Assembly (NCBI RefSeq): GCF_002215215.1
Contig: NZ_CP018632.1
Location: 7,002,501-7,066,500, forward strand
Direction: 5' to 3'
DNA from: Granulosicoccus antarcticus IMCC3135
GTDB lineage: Bacteria > Pseudomonadota > Gammaproteobacteria > Granulosicoccales > Granulosicoccaceae
Length of the DNA stretch: 64,000 bases
The translations under genes and the position numbers were made by a program. The notes under the pieces were generated by a model that was not told the origin of the DNA, searched no databases, and saw only the letters and a program-made list of their open reading frames with translations. This document shows, in pieces, positions 25,403 to 33,862 of the stretch; the first letter of the stretch is position 1, and the number at the start of each line of letters is the position of its first letter.

Positions 25403-26293
25403 ATGAATGCATCCTTCGGCATCGACCATCCACTGGTTGCGGTACACGATATTGTCCAGCTGCGTGAGCGACTGATTGCCATGGGCTTCAACATGACGGC
25501 CATTGGCAAACACCCTTGGGGCACCAGCACCTCATTGGCCATGTTTGATGGTTGCCTGCTTGAAATCATGGGCATCTATGATGACACCCTGATTGATGAG
25601 GTGCCAGCCGGTGACTTTCGATTTGGCCGGCATGTCCATGCTCATCTGATGCAGCGAGAAGGTGTCGCCCTGACAGCCCTGCACAGCACCGACTCGCAGG
25701 TTGATGCACGCCAGGCACAGCAAGCAGGATTTACGCCTGCGGGGCATCTGGAGTTTGGCAGGGACGTGACCCTGCCCGATGGTCAGCAGGACAGAACTCG
25801 CACCACCCTTGCATTACTGCCAGATTCACGCTGGCCCAGGCTATCCTTCTTTCTTTGCCAGCAGCATCGACCCGAGCTTATCTATGTGCCGCAATGGCTG
25901 GAACATGCCAATTCGGTGTACGGCATCTGCGGTGTCACCATCATGGCCGAACCCGATAGTCAGGAGCAGCTTCTGGAGAAGTTCGGAGCACTGTATGGTG
26001 ACAGTCTGGCTGTCAGTGGCGGCTTTCAGCTGGAAACAGCCAACGGTAGTCTCAAGATACTCTCAAGACACAGCATTGAGGCGGATCTAGGCAAAATACC
26101 GGCAGCGGTACTTGCCGACAACCAGCCTTGCATTGTCGGCATGGACTTTCGCTATGCAAACCCGGATGCCTTGAACCAACACCTTCTGGACAGTCGCATG
26201 GCATTCAAGGAACACAGCGGCACAATCACCCTGCAGCATCCGGAAAAGACTGGCAATACGTTTCTGCGTTTTCATCATCTGCCCAGGCAGTAG
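25403..26293 (+). CDS. Glyoxalase-like (VOC superfamily) protein
   Basis: This 296-residue protein opens IDHPLVAVHDIVQLRERLIAMGF, typical of the Glyoxalase_3 (PF13468-type) branch of VOC proteins. It has a second VOC-like unit after about residue 160 (IYVPQWLEHANSVYGICGVTIM). No complete set of metal ligands can be assigned with certainty. The reaction is unknown. It is transcribed divergently from the beta-hydroxyacid dehydrogenase across a 238-bp gap and converges on the DegT gene, with a hairpin between them. Confidence 0.75.
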   Translation: MNASFGIDHPLVAVHDIVQLRERLIAMGFNMTAIGKHPWGTSTSLAMFDGCLLEIMGIYDDTLIDEVPAGDFRFGRHVHAHLMQREGVALTALHSTDSQVDARQAQQAGFTPAGHLEFGRDVTLPDGQQDRTRTTLALLPDSRWPRLSFFLCQQHRPELIYVPQWLEHANSVYGICGVTIMAEPDSQEQLLEKFGALYGDSLAVSGGFQLETANGSLKILSRHSIEADLGKIPAAVLADNQPCIVGMDFRYANPDALNQHLLDSRMAFKEHSGTITLQHPEKTGNTFLRFHHLPRQ

Positions 26294-26310
26294 CTCGGCA
26301 GAAGTTCGAC

Positions 26311-26340
26311 AAGAGTTCGCCCATTCAGGACGAACTTTTG
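26311..26340. terminator. Hairpin between converging genes
   Basis: AAGAGTTCG (26311-26319) pairs with CGAACTTTT (26331-26339) around an 11-base loop. The run of T on the plus strand and of A-rich sequence on the other would allow it to end transcription of the VOC gene, and perhaps of the DegT gene on the opposite strand. Confidence 0.5.
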
Positions 26341-26349
26341 CAGAGCCTG

Positions 26350-27549
26350 CTATTCAGCTCCCATCATCGAATCAACCACCTCAACAATCACTTCCCCGAT
26401 CAGCTGACAATCCTCTTCAGAAAAAGTCAGCGGAATACGCATGTCCAGTAAGGTCGAGAGTATGGCCTCGGTTTTGGGCAGCTGCGGCATATCAGCGATA
26501 TAGCGCCAGCTATCGTAGCGACTGGTATAGCCTTCAGGTTCGGCATCACCAAACCACTTGAGTGCCACACCCTGATTGGCGCAGTTTTTTACAAGCTGCC
26601 GCATGACATCAGCCGCGGTTCCGGGTAATGAAAACTGGATGGAACTGGCCACGAACTCTTCAGCCGCGGGACGCTCTGGGACAACAATATGTGAACACTT
26701 GCCAAGTGCTGCTTCCAGAATGCGATAGCGTTGATTCCAGCGCTGGCACTGCGTTTCAATATCGGCCAACTGAGGCCTGAGAATGGCAGCACGCAGGTTA
26801 TCCATGCGACCACTGTAGTTAGGTGTGTCGTAGCGAATCTGTTCAAACGTCTCGACGGGCGGTGCGGCATGATGTTTGTCGAACAACATGTAAGAGCCGC
26901 TATACATGATGGCACGCGCCATGACATCAGCATGGCGAGTGGTCAGAAAGCCGCCTTCACCGGAGTTTATGTGCTTGTAGGTCTGCGTACTGAAACAGGC
27001 GACATCACCGAAGGTACCGCTTTTCACGCCATTCCAGCTGGCACCCATGGTATGGGCGCAATCTTCAATCAGAAAAAGCTGGTGACGATTACAGATATCG
27101 ATGACCCGATCCATATCGACAATATGCCCACGCATGTGTGAGAGCATGAAATACCGGGCCTTGCTGCTGGCAGCCTTGGCGTCAAGATCATCCAGATCGA
27201 TGCAGTAGTCCTCACCCACATCCACCAGCACCGGTACGGCACCACTATTGTGTATGGCGCCTGGTACCGGTGCCAGCGTGAAGGCATTACACAGAACCTT
27301 GTCGCCACGCTCCACCCCGGCGGCTTGCATGGCCACATGCAAGGCATACCCGCCCGAAGAACAGGCCAGCACGTAAGGTACGCCCAGGTATTCGGAAAAT
27401 TCAATCTCCAGCAGATCTGTTTCGCCCTTCTCATCCGGCAAGGTATTGTAGCGATGCAAGCGACCCGATCGCATGACCTCAATGGCCGCCTCGATACCCG
27501 CTTCAGGAATCGCCTCTTGCTGAGTAAATGATTTTCCGAAAGTTTTCAT
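26350..27549 (-). CDS. DegT/DnrJ/EryC1/StrS-family aminotransferase
   Basis: This 399-residue fold-type I PLP enzyme has LACSSGGYALHVAMQAAG as the phosphate-binding region, FLIEDCAHTMGASWNG with the ring-stacking aspartate, and STQTYKHINSGEGGFLTT with the PLP lysine. The family aminates keto-sugars or related carbonyl compounds. No other nucleotide-sugar genes are nearby, so a non-sugar substrate is likely. It follows the HpsN-like dehydrogenase by 12 bp and surely shares its transcript. The substrate is unknown. Confidence 0.85.
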   Translation of the reverse strand: MKTFGKSFTQQEAIPEAGIEAAIEVMRSGRLHRYNTLPDEKGETDLLEIEFSEYLGVPYVLACSSGGYALHVAMQAAGVERGDKVLCNAFTLAPVPGAIHNSGAVPVLVDVGEDYCIDLDDLDAKAASSKARYFMLSHMRGHIVDMDRVIDICNRHQLFLIEDCAHTMGASWNGVKSGTFGDVACFSTQTYKHINSGEGGFLTTRHADVMARAIMYSGSYMLFDKHHAAPPVETFEQIRYDTPNYSGRMDNLRAAILRPQLADIETQCQRWNQRYRILEAALGKCSHIVVPERPAAEEFVASSIQFSLPGTAADVMRQLVKNCANQGVALKWFGDAEPEGYTSRYDSWRYIADMPQLPKTEAILSTLLDMRIPLTFSEEDCQLIGEVIVEVVDSMMGAE

Positions 27550-27561
27550 CAGAGCGGCTGG

Positions 27562-28869
27562 CTACTCGTAGTGTTGTTGATCGTACACTGGAAAATCCCA
27601 TTCCTTTTCAGGAAAATACTTGCGCAAGCGCCAGTCACAGGCACGTGCATGACCTTCCATGCCTTCCACTCTGGAGATTCGTGAACCCACTGCACTGAAA
27701 TCCAGATTGGCCTCTTCACTGATTTCCTGATACGTCAGTATCTTCAGGAACTTGTGAACATTCAAGCCACCACTATAACGGGCAACCCGCTTGGTTGGAA
27801 GGATATGATTGGTACCAGAGCACTTGTCACCGTGGGTCACGGTTGCGCCCTCACCCAGAAATAGTGAGCCATAGTTCTTCAGATTCTCAAGCCACCAGTC
27901 GGTATCCTGTGTCAGAACCTGCAAGTGTTCGGAGGCATATTCATCGCTGATGCGAACACACTCTTCACGAGTTTCACAAAAGATGATTTCGCCGTGAACA
28001 TCCCAGGCCGATTGCACCACTTCCTGGTTGGGCATATCAGCCGCCACCTTGGGCATCAGTTCAGCCACCTTCTCGCCAATGCGACGACTGGTGGTGAACA
28101 GCCAGACCGGTGAGTCGTAGCCATGTTCGGCTTGTGAGACCAGATCGACGGCAATGGTCATCGGGTCAGCGCTGTCGTCAGCAATGATGGCAGATTCGGT
28201 GGGACCAGCGAAGACATCAATACCGACTTCGCCGAACAACAAACGCTTGGCTTCGGCCACATAACCATTACCCGGGCCCACCAGGATATCGGCACTGACT
28301 CCCGTGAAAAGCCCCTTGGCCATGGTGGCCACCGCATGCACACCGCCCATTTCCAGAATGATATCGGCACCAGCAAGATCCATGGCGTAGACGATAGCCG
28401 GATTGATGCTGCCATCTTTGGGTGGAGAGCAGGCGACGATGGTTTCCACACCCGCCACCTTGGCGGTCGCAATACTCATCAGCGCAGAAGCGGCATGCGA
28501 GTAGCGGCCACCGGGCACATAACAGCCGGCACAATTGACCGGGATGATTTTCTGGCCCAGTTTGACACCTGGTGCCGATTCGACTTCAAACTCGGTCAGG
28601 CTGGCACGCTGTGCCTCGGCAAAGCCTTTGATCTGTCGATAGGCAAACTGGATATCCTGACGCGTCTGCTCTGGAACCCGGGCGATGAGTTCGGCACGCC
28701 TGGCATCGCTGAGAATGAAGTCACCTTGCCAGTTATCGAACTGCGCGGCGTACTCACGCACCGCACTTTCCCCATCGGCCTCGATGCGCGCCAGCATGGT
28801 CTTGACCGTTTCCTGTATACGCTCATCGTTGGCAGCAACGGGAGCATCCGATTTTTTCAAGTATTCCAT
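27562..28869 (-). CDS. HisD-family dehydrogenase, sulfopropanediol dehydrogenase (HpsN)-like
   Basis: This 435-residue zinc- and NAD-dependent four-electron alcohol dehydrogenase has the HisD residues: SQAEHGYDS (zinc ligands), YASEHLQVLT (catalytic Glu-His), GDKCSGTNHILPTK and RVEGMEGHARACD. The start IEYLKK-type N-terminus and RYSGGLNVHKFLKILTYQE match the branch called sulfopropanediol 3-dehydrogenase, not histidine biosynthesis HisD. No other his genes are present. AGGTGG stands before ATG at 28869. It leads a bicistron with the DegT aminotransferase and is divergent from a LysR gene. The assignment to sulfonate substrates is family-based inference. Confidence 0.8.
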   Translation of the reverse strand: MEYLKKSDAPVAANDERIQETVKTMLARIEADGESAVREYAAQFDNWQGDFILSDARRAELIARVPEQTRQDIQFAYRQIKGFAEAQRASLTEFEVESAPGVKLGQKIIPVNCAGCYVPGGRYSHAASALMSIATAKVAGVETIVACSPPKDGSINPAIVYAMDLAGADIILEMGGVHAVATMAKGLFTGVSADILVGPGNGYVAEAKRLLFGEVGIDVFAGPTESAIIADDSADPMTIAVDLVSQAEHGYDSPVWLFTTSRRIGEKVAELMPKVAADMPNQEVVQSAWDVHGEIIFCETREECVRISDEYASEHLQVLTQDTDWWLENLKNYGSLFLGEGATVTHGDKCSGTNHILPTKRVARYSGGLNVHKFLKILTYQEISEEANLDFSAVGSRISRVEGMEGHARACDWRLRKYFPEKEWDFPVYDQQHYE

Positions 28870-28900
28870 GAGTCCACCTGGGTTGGGTTATCTGTTGAGC

Positions 28901-28965
28901 AGATAATAGATCTGCGCGATACCGATTGACCAATGCCATTTATGGAGCGTTCAGTTACTTTTCGG
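28901..28965 (-). promoter_or_regulatory. Promoter of the HpsN-like gene with conserved LysR-type element
   Basis: Read toward the gene, CCGAAAAGTAACTGA leads into GCATTGGTC (motif 28928-28965). TTGGTC then acts as a weak -35, followed by exactly 19 bases and TATTAT as -10. The same block with the same 19-base spacing occurs before the decarboxylase at 29958. It sits in the divergent gap next to the LysR gene, about 58 nt from the ATG. Confidence 0.6.
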
Positions 28966-29026
28966 TATAGGCTGATCGAGGCGACCCGCGTGGCGCTTCC
29001 GGCACTCGGCATCTGAAAGGTAATGA

Positions 29027-29947
29027 ATGGAACTGAAGTGGCTTGATGACTATATTGCCCTGATCGAACTGGGCAGCTTTTCCAAGGCGGCGGAAGCCCG
29101 CTTTGTCACTCAACCCGCTTTCAGCCGGCGCATTCGCTCACTGGAGAGCTGGCTGGGTGTCAGCCTGGTTGATCGCAATCAGCATCCCACCGCTCTGACA
29201 CCGGCAGGACAAGCGTTTGCCGAGCAAGCGCGCTTGCTCTCAGGCCAGATTCTGGCGGTACGCCGTCAGATGCAGGACATCAGTGCCGCTCGTGCGCAGT
29301 TGGTGATCATATCCCAGCAGGCATTGGCGGTCTCCTTCTTCCCCTCCTGGATGCAAACCCTGCAGGCTTTGTCGGGTGGCGCTCTGATCAAGGTTGAAAC
29401 CGGCCACCTGCAAGAGAACATTCAATCGTTTCTGGCAGGCGACGGGGATTTTCTGCTGTGCTATTCCTCGGCCGAGATCTCAGCGCAGCTGCACCGCGAT
29501 GATGTGGAAAGCCTGCAAGTGGGCGTGGATCAGTTCGTTCCGGTAACAGCGTTGAACCCGCAGGGGCAACCCCGCTATGGCCACTCAAGCGATGAGCCTC
29601 TGAAGCTGGTTGCACACCCGGCGGAGAGCTTTTTTGGCGACATATTGCAACGCGACTGCCTGCCTCATCTCAACCAGGATCAGCCAATCGAGATTGCCTG
29701 TGAAAATGCCTTGTCAGAAGCCCTCAAAGCTCTGGTCCTGCAAGGCTATGGCATGGCCTGGCTACCCTTGAGCCTGATACGACGTGAACTGGACAACGCT
29801 GATCTGCAGCTGCTGAGTGAAGAATTCCCGCGGGTGGATCTGAGCATCCGACTGTATCGCCTGCGCCAGCCACGAAGCCAGTCAGCCGGACGCTTCTGGC
29901 AATACTTGCAGGACATGTACAACCAGAATCATTCACCGGTCGGCTAG
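29027..29947 (+). CDS. LysR-family transcriptional regulator
   Basis: This 306-residue protein has an N-terminal winged HTH (ELKWLDDYIALIELGSFSKA, then FVTQPAFSRRIRSLESWLGV) and a periplasmic-binding-like effector domain from about residue 90. It resembles the HypT/YjiE branch in its opening residues. AAAGG precedes ATG at 29027. It is divergent from the HpsN-like gene and upstream of the decarboxylase. Both of those promoters carry the same block, so this regulator is the obvious candidate to bind it. Confidence 0.92.
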   Translation: MELKWLDDYIALIELGSFSKAAEARFVTQPAFSRRIRSLESWLGVSLVDRNQHPTALTPAGQAFAEQARLLSGQILAVRRQMQDISAARAQLVIISQQALAVSFFPSWMQTLQALSGGALIKVETGHLQENIQSFLAGDGDFLLCYSSAEISAQLHRDDVESLQVGVDQFVPVTALNPQGQPRYGHSSDEPLKLVAHPAESFFGDILQRDCLPHLNQDQPIEIACENALSEALKALVLQGYGMAWLPLSLIRRELDNADLQLLSEEFPRVDLSIRLYRLRQPRSQSAGRFWQYLQDMYNQNHSPVG

Positions 29948-29957
29948 CAGGCTATGC

Positions 29958-30019
29958 CCGAAAGTAACTGATACCCAATAAAACAGCATTGGTCGCTGCC
30001 AGGCGAAGCTCTCTATACT
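29958..30019 (+). promoter_or_regulatory. Promoter of the decarboxylase with conserved LysR-type element
   Basis: CCGAAAGTAACTGA leads to GCATTGGTC (29958-29994). TTGGTC (29989-29994), 19 bases, then TATACT (30014-30019) form a candidate promoter. It matches the element before the HpsN-like gene in sequence, direction and spacing. The ATG at 30061 lies 66 nt beyond the motif. Confidence 0.6.
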
Positions 30020-30060
30020 GACTCATCTTAAAAACACTGTTCGCTCGAGGCTGCTACACA

Positions 30061-31479
30061 ATGCAAGATTATCTGGATGTGCTGACACGTGCTGTGCAGG
30101 AATGGGTTCCAGAAGATCGCCCCACTTCACAGGCTCCTTCCGCGGCTGAGCTCAAGCAAATTCTTGATGTCAGCCTGGCAGACGAGGGCTCTGACATGCA
30201 GTCTCTGGAGGATGCCGTCAAGGCTTACCTGCATTACAACCCCGCGGTCTACAAGAGCGATTTCTACAAGCTGCTGTACTCGGGACAGAACAAGCCGGCC
30301 CTGCTCGGTGACTGGATCACCAGCCTGAGCAATGCCACCATGCATACCTACCAGGTGGGCCCGGTAGCGACTCTGATGGAGCTGGAACTGATTCACCAGT
30401 GGAACAGGCTCGTCGGTTTTGACAAGGACGGCAATCAACCAGAAGGTGTCATGGTGGCCGGTGGCAGCCAGGCCAATCTGATCGGCATGATGCTGGCACG
30501 TCACCATGCCTGCCCCGACCTCAAGAGCCAAGGTCCATCCGGGCGCACGCTGGTGGCCTATGTCTCCGACCAGGCCCATTACTCGGGCCAGAAGGCTGCC
30601 AACGTGCTGGGCATTGGTACCGACAACCTGATTGCAGTGGCCTCGGATGATCAGGGCCGAATCTGCCCCGTCGCACTGCAACAGGAGATCGACAACAGCC
30701 TGTCCAAAGGCCACCTGCCCTTTTATATCGGACTCACCGCAGGCACAACGGTGACCGGTGCCTATGATCCGGTGGCCCCTTGCAGTGAGATTGCCCGCAA
30801 GCACAACATCTGGTTGCATATCGACGGCGCCTGGGGCGGCCCGATTCTGTTCTCCGAACAACATCGGCATTTGCTGGCAGACAGCCATCTGGCAGATTCA
30901 TTTACCTGGGATGCCCACAAGCTGATGAACGTTCCCATTACAGCGGCGGTCATTCTGGTGAAGCAGGCCGGAGCGCTGAAGTCTTGCTGTTCGGGCGGTG
31001 GTGGCGAGTATCTGTTTCATGCTGACGAGAACGCTGATTACAATCTGGGAGAACGCTCCATCCAGTGTGGACGACGTGCCGATGCCCTGAAAGTCTGGCT
31101 CAGCTGGAAAGCGATCGGCAATCAGGGCTTTGCTGCCAAAATCGATCAACTACAGACAATGAAGAGCACCTGCGTCGAACTGATCAACAACAGCGACACG
31201 CTCGAGATGCTGGCACCTGCCGCCTACGTCAACATCCTGTTTCGATATCGCCCCGAAACCATGACAGACGAGGCTGAGCTGAAAGCACTGAACATTGGTA
31301 TCTGCAAAGCCATGATGAATAACGGTGGGCCTTATGTGGACTATGCCCAATACAAGGGACGCTACGGCATTCGACTGATTCTGGCTAATGATGAAGTTGA
31401 CGAAGCACAGCTGGCAGCCCTGCTAGAACTTTGCCAGCAGACAGGACGGGAGCTTGTTGACAAGAAGTCAGACTGCTAA
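30061..31479 (+). CDS. Group II pyridoxal-phosphate-dependent decarboxylase
   Basis: This 472-residue PLP enzyme of the glutamate/aspartate/cysteine-sulfinate decarboxylase group has GVMVAGGSQANLIGM, VSDQAHYSGQKAANVLG (ring-stacking histidine), LTAGTTVTGAYDP, HIDGAWGGP and the PLP lysine in SFTWDAHKLMNVP. The length is usual for the group. Substrate cannot be read from the sequence; acidic amino acids, cysteate or cysteine sulfinate are the family's range. It is separated from the LysR gene by 113 bp that holds a promoter shared in sequence with the HpsN-like gene. Confidence 0.88.
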   Translation: MQDYLDVLTRAVQEWVPEDRPTSQAPSAAELKQILDVSLADEGSDMQSLEDAVKAYLHYNPAVYKSDFYKLLYSGQNKPALLGDWITSLSNATMHTYQVGPVATLMELELIHQWNRLVGFDKDGNQPEGVMVAGGSQANLIGMMLARHHACPDLKSQGPSGRTLVAYVSDQAHYSGQKAANVLGIGTDNLIAVASDDQGRICPVALQQEIDNSLSKGHLPFYIGLTAGTTVTGAYDPVAPCSEIARKHNIWLHIDGAWGGPILFSEQHRHLLADSHLADSFTWDAHKLMNVPITAAVILVKQAGALKSCCSGGGGEYLFHADENADYNLGERSIQCGRRADALKVWLSWKAIGNQGFAAKIDQLQTMKSTCVELINNSDTLEMLAPAAYVNILFRYRPETMTDEAELKALNIGICKAMMNNGGPYVDYAQYKGRYGIRLILANDEVDEAQLAALLELCQQTGRELVDKKSDC

Positions 31480-31492
31480 CGACAGTTAGAGC

Positions 31493-31518
31493 TTAGGGAT
31501 TGTTTCACGATCCCTTAA
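31493..31518 (+). terminator. Possible terminator hairpin after the decarboxylase
   Basis: TTAGGGAT (31493-31500) and ATCCCTTAA (31510-31518) form a hairpin with a nine-base loop 14 bases after the decarboxylase stop. There is no U-run after it, so the call is weak. Confidence 0.4.
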
Positions 31519-31611
31519 CGGTCGGGACAAGGATTGCCCCCGGCCGGACATCAGATAACGATCCACCCCCTGCTCGTATATACTCAGAAAAAACCCTGAG
31601 AAATCATATTC

Positions 31612-32739
31612 ATGTCGAACACGGCATACTCCGGCAACCAGATCAACAAGGCAGGTAACAAGCTAGCCGAAACGGATGCTGATCTGGCCGACATTTCAAC
31701 AGCCATGGATGTGCTTTCGTATTGGCGCCATTGTCATGAAAAACCTCTGGAGGCCGCCTTTGTTCCGCTGCAACGCGTCACCAAGGAAATTGATCGTGAT
31801 GCCATCTTTGCAAGGCGCCTGAAGCGCACCGCATCCATCGTCTCCAAACTGCAGCGTAGTCAAGGACGAATGCAGCTGAACCGGATGCAGGATATCGGCG
31901 GCTGTCGAGCGATCATTTCTACCGAAAAGAAACTTCGCAAAATCGTTCGTGAGCTGAAGAAATCCCCGGAGTTTCGTGCCTCAGAAAGTGTCATTCGAGT
32001 CATGGACTATATCGAGTCGCCAAAAGAGGATGGTTATCGCAGCGTGCACCTGGTAGGAAAATTTCCAGACGGTACCGGCTTGTCTAGAAGTATAGAAATT
32101 CAGGTCCGCACACGCATACAGCACTATTGGGCAACCGCTGTCGAGATTGTCGACCTGTTCACGGGACAGGCATTGAAATCCAATCAGGGGGACCCTGAAT
32201 GGAAAGACTTCTTCGCCTCAGTCAGTCGGCAATTCGCCCTGATGGAAAGTGTTCATATCTTCAGCCAGCTTGAATATCAGCGTCAATTTGACAGCTATAT
32301 GAAAATCATTCAAGACGACGATGAGCTCTTGATCGATTGTCTGGAGACTCAACGACTGTCCAAGTCGGTTGATGCCGCAGGAAAACTGGAAGCGTTTTTC
32401 AATTCCCTGAAGATCATTGATGATCGATTGAGCGAGCTACCCGGAAGTGGCTATGTGCTTTTGAAGATAGACACCATCAATAGATCAGTCTCTGCAGTCA
32501 TGTACCGATACCAGGACAGTGCCGCCGCGGAGAAAGCTTATATCGCACTAGAGAAGCAGACCATCGATAATCCTCGCACCGTTGTTGCGCTGGTTTCCAG
32601 TGCCGCCGTCGGTGGCATCAAAGCCGCCTATCCCAACTACTTTGCAAATTCGACCGAGTTTCTCAAATTGTTGAACATAGTCGAGAATGTGAGAAATCCG
32701 AGGCAGCGTGGCCTGTTTCAAAGGCTTATTGGCGTGTGA
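31612..32739 (+). CDS. RelA/SpoT synthetase-domain protein (small alarmone synthetase-like)
   Basis: This 375-residue protein has one RelA/SpoT nucleotidyltransferase domain at about residues 45-200: FARRLKRTASIVSKLQRS (ATP-binding basic motif), MQDIGGCRAIIST, EDGYRSVHLVGKF (pyrophosphate acceptor loop) and SIEIQVRTRIQHYWATAVE. There is no HD hydrolase, TGS or ACT domain. About 170 C-terminal residues are unassigned. It may make (p)ppGpp-like alarmones or modify RNA ends as toxic SAS enzymes do. No antitoxin is next to it; the following gene is a cNMP-binding protein 189 bp away. Confidence 0.85.
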   Translation: MSNTAYSGNQINKAGNKLAETDADLADISTAMDVLSYWRHCHEKPLEAAFVPLQRVTKEIDRDAIFARRLKRTASIVSKLQRSQGRMQLNRMQDIGGCRAIISTEKKLRKIVRELKKSPEFRASESVIRVMDYIESPKEDGYRSVHLVGKFPDGTGLSRSIEIQVRTRIQHYWATAVEIVDLFTGQALKSNQGDPEWKDFFASVSRQFALMESVHIFSQLEYQRQFDSYMKIIQDDDELLIDCLETQRLSKSVDAAGKLEAFFNSLKIIDDRLSELPGSGYVLLKIDTINRSVSAVMYRYQDSAAAEKAYIALEKQTIDNPRTVVALVSSAAVGGIKAAYPNYFANSTEFLKLLNIVENVRNPRQRGLFQRLIGV

Positions 32740-32928
32740 TTCTTGCATGAATATCAGACACCCAGCGATGAGTGTCAAATAACCTTCGGGCATTATTACT
32801 ATTTTGAGTGAAACCGGTCGCAACATACTGCCTGTGCAATACTAAGTGTGATCGTGTATACATGAATTTCAACAAGGCAATATTCAGAATCTGACATAAA
32901 CCTGTAGAAAACAAGAGGCTGGTAAAAC

Positions 32929-33402
32929 ATGACTCAACAATCGATAGAAGACTATCTGAGCACTCATGCGTTCTTCTCCGAGCTGGATAAACAGAGCAAG
33001 AAATTTCTGTCCGACACAGCGGGTGTCGTAAATATCAAGCAAGGTGATGTTCTGTTCAAACTCGGAACCAGTGCCGACAAGTTCTACCTGCTGAAAAGTG
33101 GCGCGATCAGTGTCCAGGTTCCAGCTCTGGAGGGACCCTCTCTGGAAATACAGAAACTCAAGGCAGGCCAAATGCTCGGCTGGTCCTGGCTCATCCCACC
33201 CTACCGATGGAACTTCCAGGCGCGGGCACTGGAGGATTCAGAGCTACTCGAATTCGACGGCAGCATCATTCTGGCTCACTGCGAAGAAGAACCGGCTTTC
33301 GGCTATGCGGTGCTGAAACTGTTCGCAGGCCTGATGTCGGAAAGACTCGACAGAGCTCGTCAGAAAACGATGGATCAGTGGGAACCGGCAGGTTTTGCCT
33401 GA
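32929..33402 (+). CDS. Stand-alone cyclic nucleotide-binding domain protein
   Basis: This 157-residue protein is a single cNMP-binding beta-roll: HAFFSELDKQSKKFLSD, IKQGDVLFKLGTSADKFYLLKSGAISV, then GQMLGWSWLIPPYRWNFQARA in the place of the phosphate-binding cassette. The usual GE...RSA residues are not intact (GWSW...FQARA), so binding of cAMP is doubtful. There is no DNA-binding domain as in Crp. It may be a protein-interaction or redox-linked sensor. AGAGG lies nine bases before ATG. Confidence 0.85.
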   Translation: MTQQSIEDYLSTHAFFSELDKQSKKFLSDTAGVVNIKQGDVLFKLGTSADKFYLLKSGAISVQVPALEGPSLEIQKLKAGQMLGWSWLIPPYRWNFQARALEDSELLEFDGSIILAHCEEEPAFGYAVLKLFAGLMSERLDRARQKTMDQWEPAGFA

Positions 33403-33415
33403 TACCAGACTTGCG

Positions 33416-33820
33416 TTATTTCTTATCGTAATGATAATACAGGGCCATCCGTATACAGTCTTTAGCTAATGCCTCTGGCATGGGTTCAGACACATTGAAC
33501 AGGACGGCCCTGTTTTTTGAATAGCGCAGATCATCAGAAAACAAGGTTCGAAAGTTTTCAACCAGCATGCTCTGACAGTTGAAGTACAAGGCTACGTCCT
33601 GATCATCGTAACGCCAGACTCTGAGCGTGCTGCCCACCTTAGGCTTTACAGGTAGATATCCCGGCTGCCCCCATTTCAAAGCTTCTTTGACGCCGCCCGT
33701 GGCATCAAGCCCGGCGGCAACCTCATGAACCCATTCACGCAACTGCAGTGCAGCGACCTGATGGGCATGAGGCAACGAAAAATAAGCTGCCTCAACGGAC
33801 TCGTCGGTAAATGGCTTCAT
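33416..33820 (-). CDS. DUF1801 family protein
   Basis: This 134-residue protein has the DUF1801 (YdhG-like) pattern: LPHAHQVAALQLREWVHEVA, EALKWGQPGYLP and VALYFNCQ. The family has no firm function. It converges with the cNMP gene (14 bp between stops) and precedes the MacB-like permease on the same strand by 42 bp past its start, so it is probably a separate unit from that operon. Confidence 0.8.
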   Translation of the reverse strand: MKPFTDESVEAAYFSLPHAHQVAALQLREWVHEVAAGLDATGGVKEALKWGQPGYLPVKPKVGSTLRVWRYDDQDVALYFNCQSMLVENFRTLFSDDLRYSKNRAVLFNVSEPMPEALAKDCIRMALYYHYDKK

Positions 33821-33862
33821 GGTTTCTCCGTGAGAATATATTGCTCTACTGTCATAGAGCGC

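Noticed and set aside
27562-28869. Histidinol dehydrogenase of histidine biosynthesis
   Set aside because: No other his genes are present, and N- and C-terminal sequence match the HpsN-like branch of the family.
31612-32739. CapRel-type fused toxin-antitoxin
   Set aside because: The synthetase domain is central, and I see no zinc-finger or pseudo-tRNA-like antitoxin region that would support that architecture.
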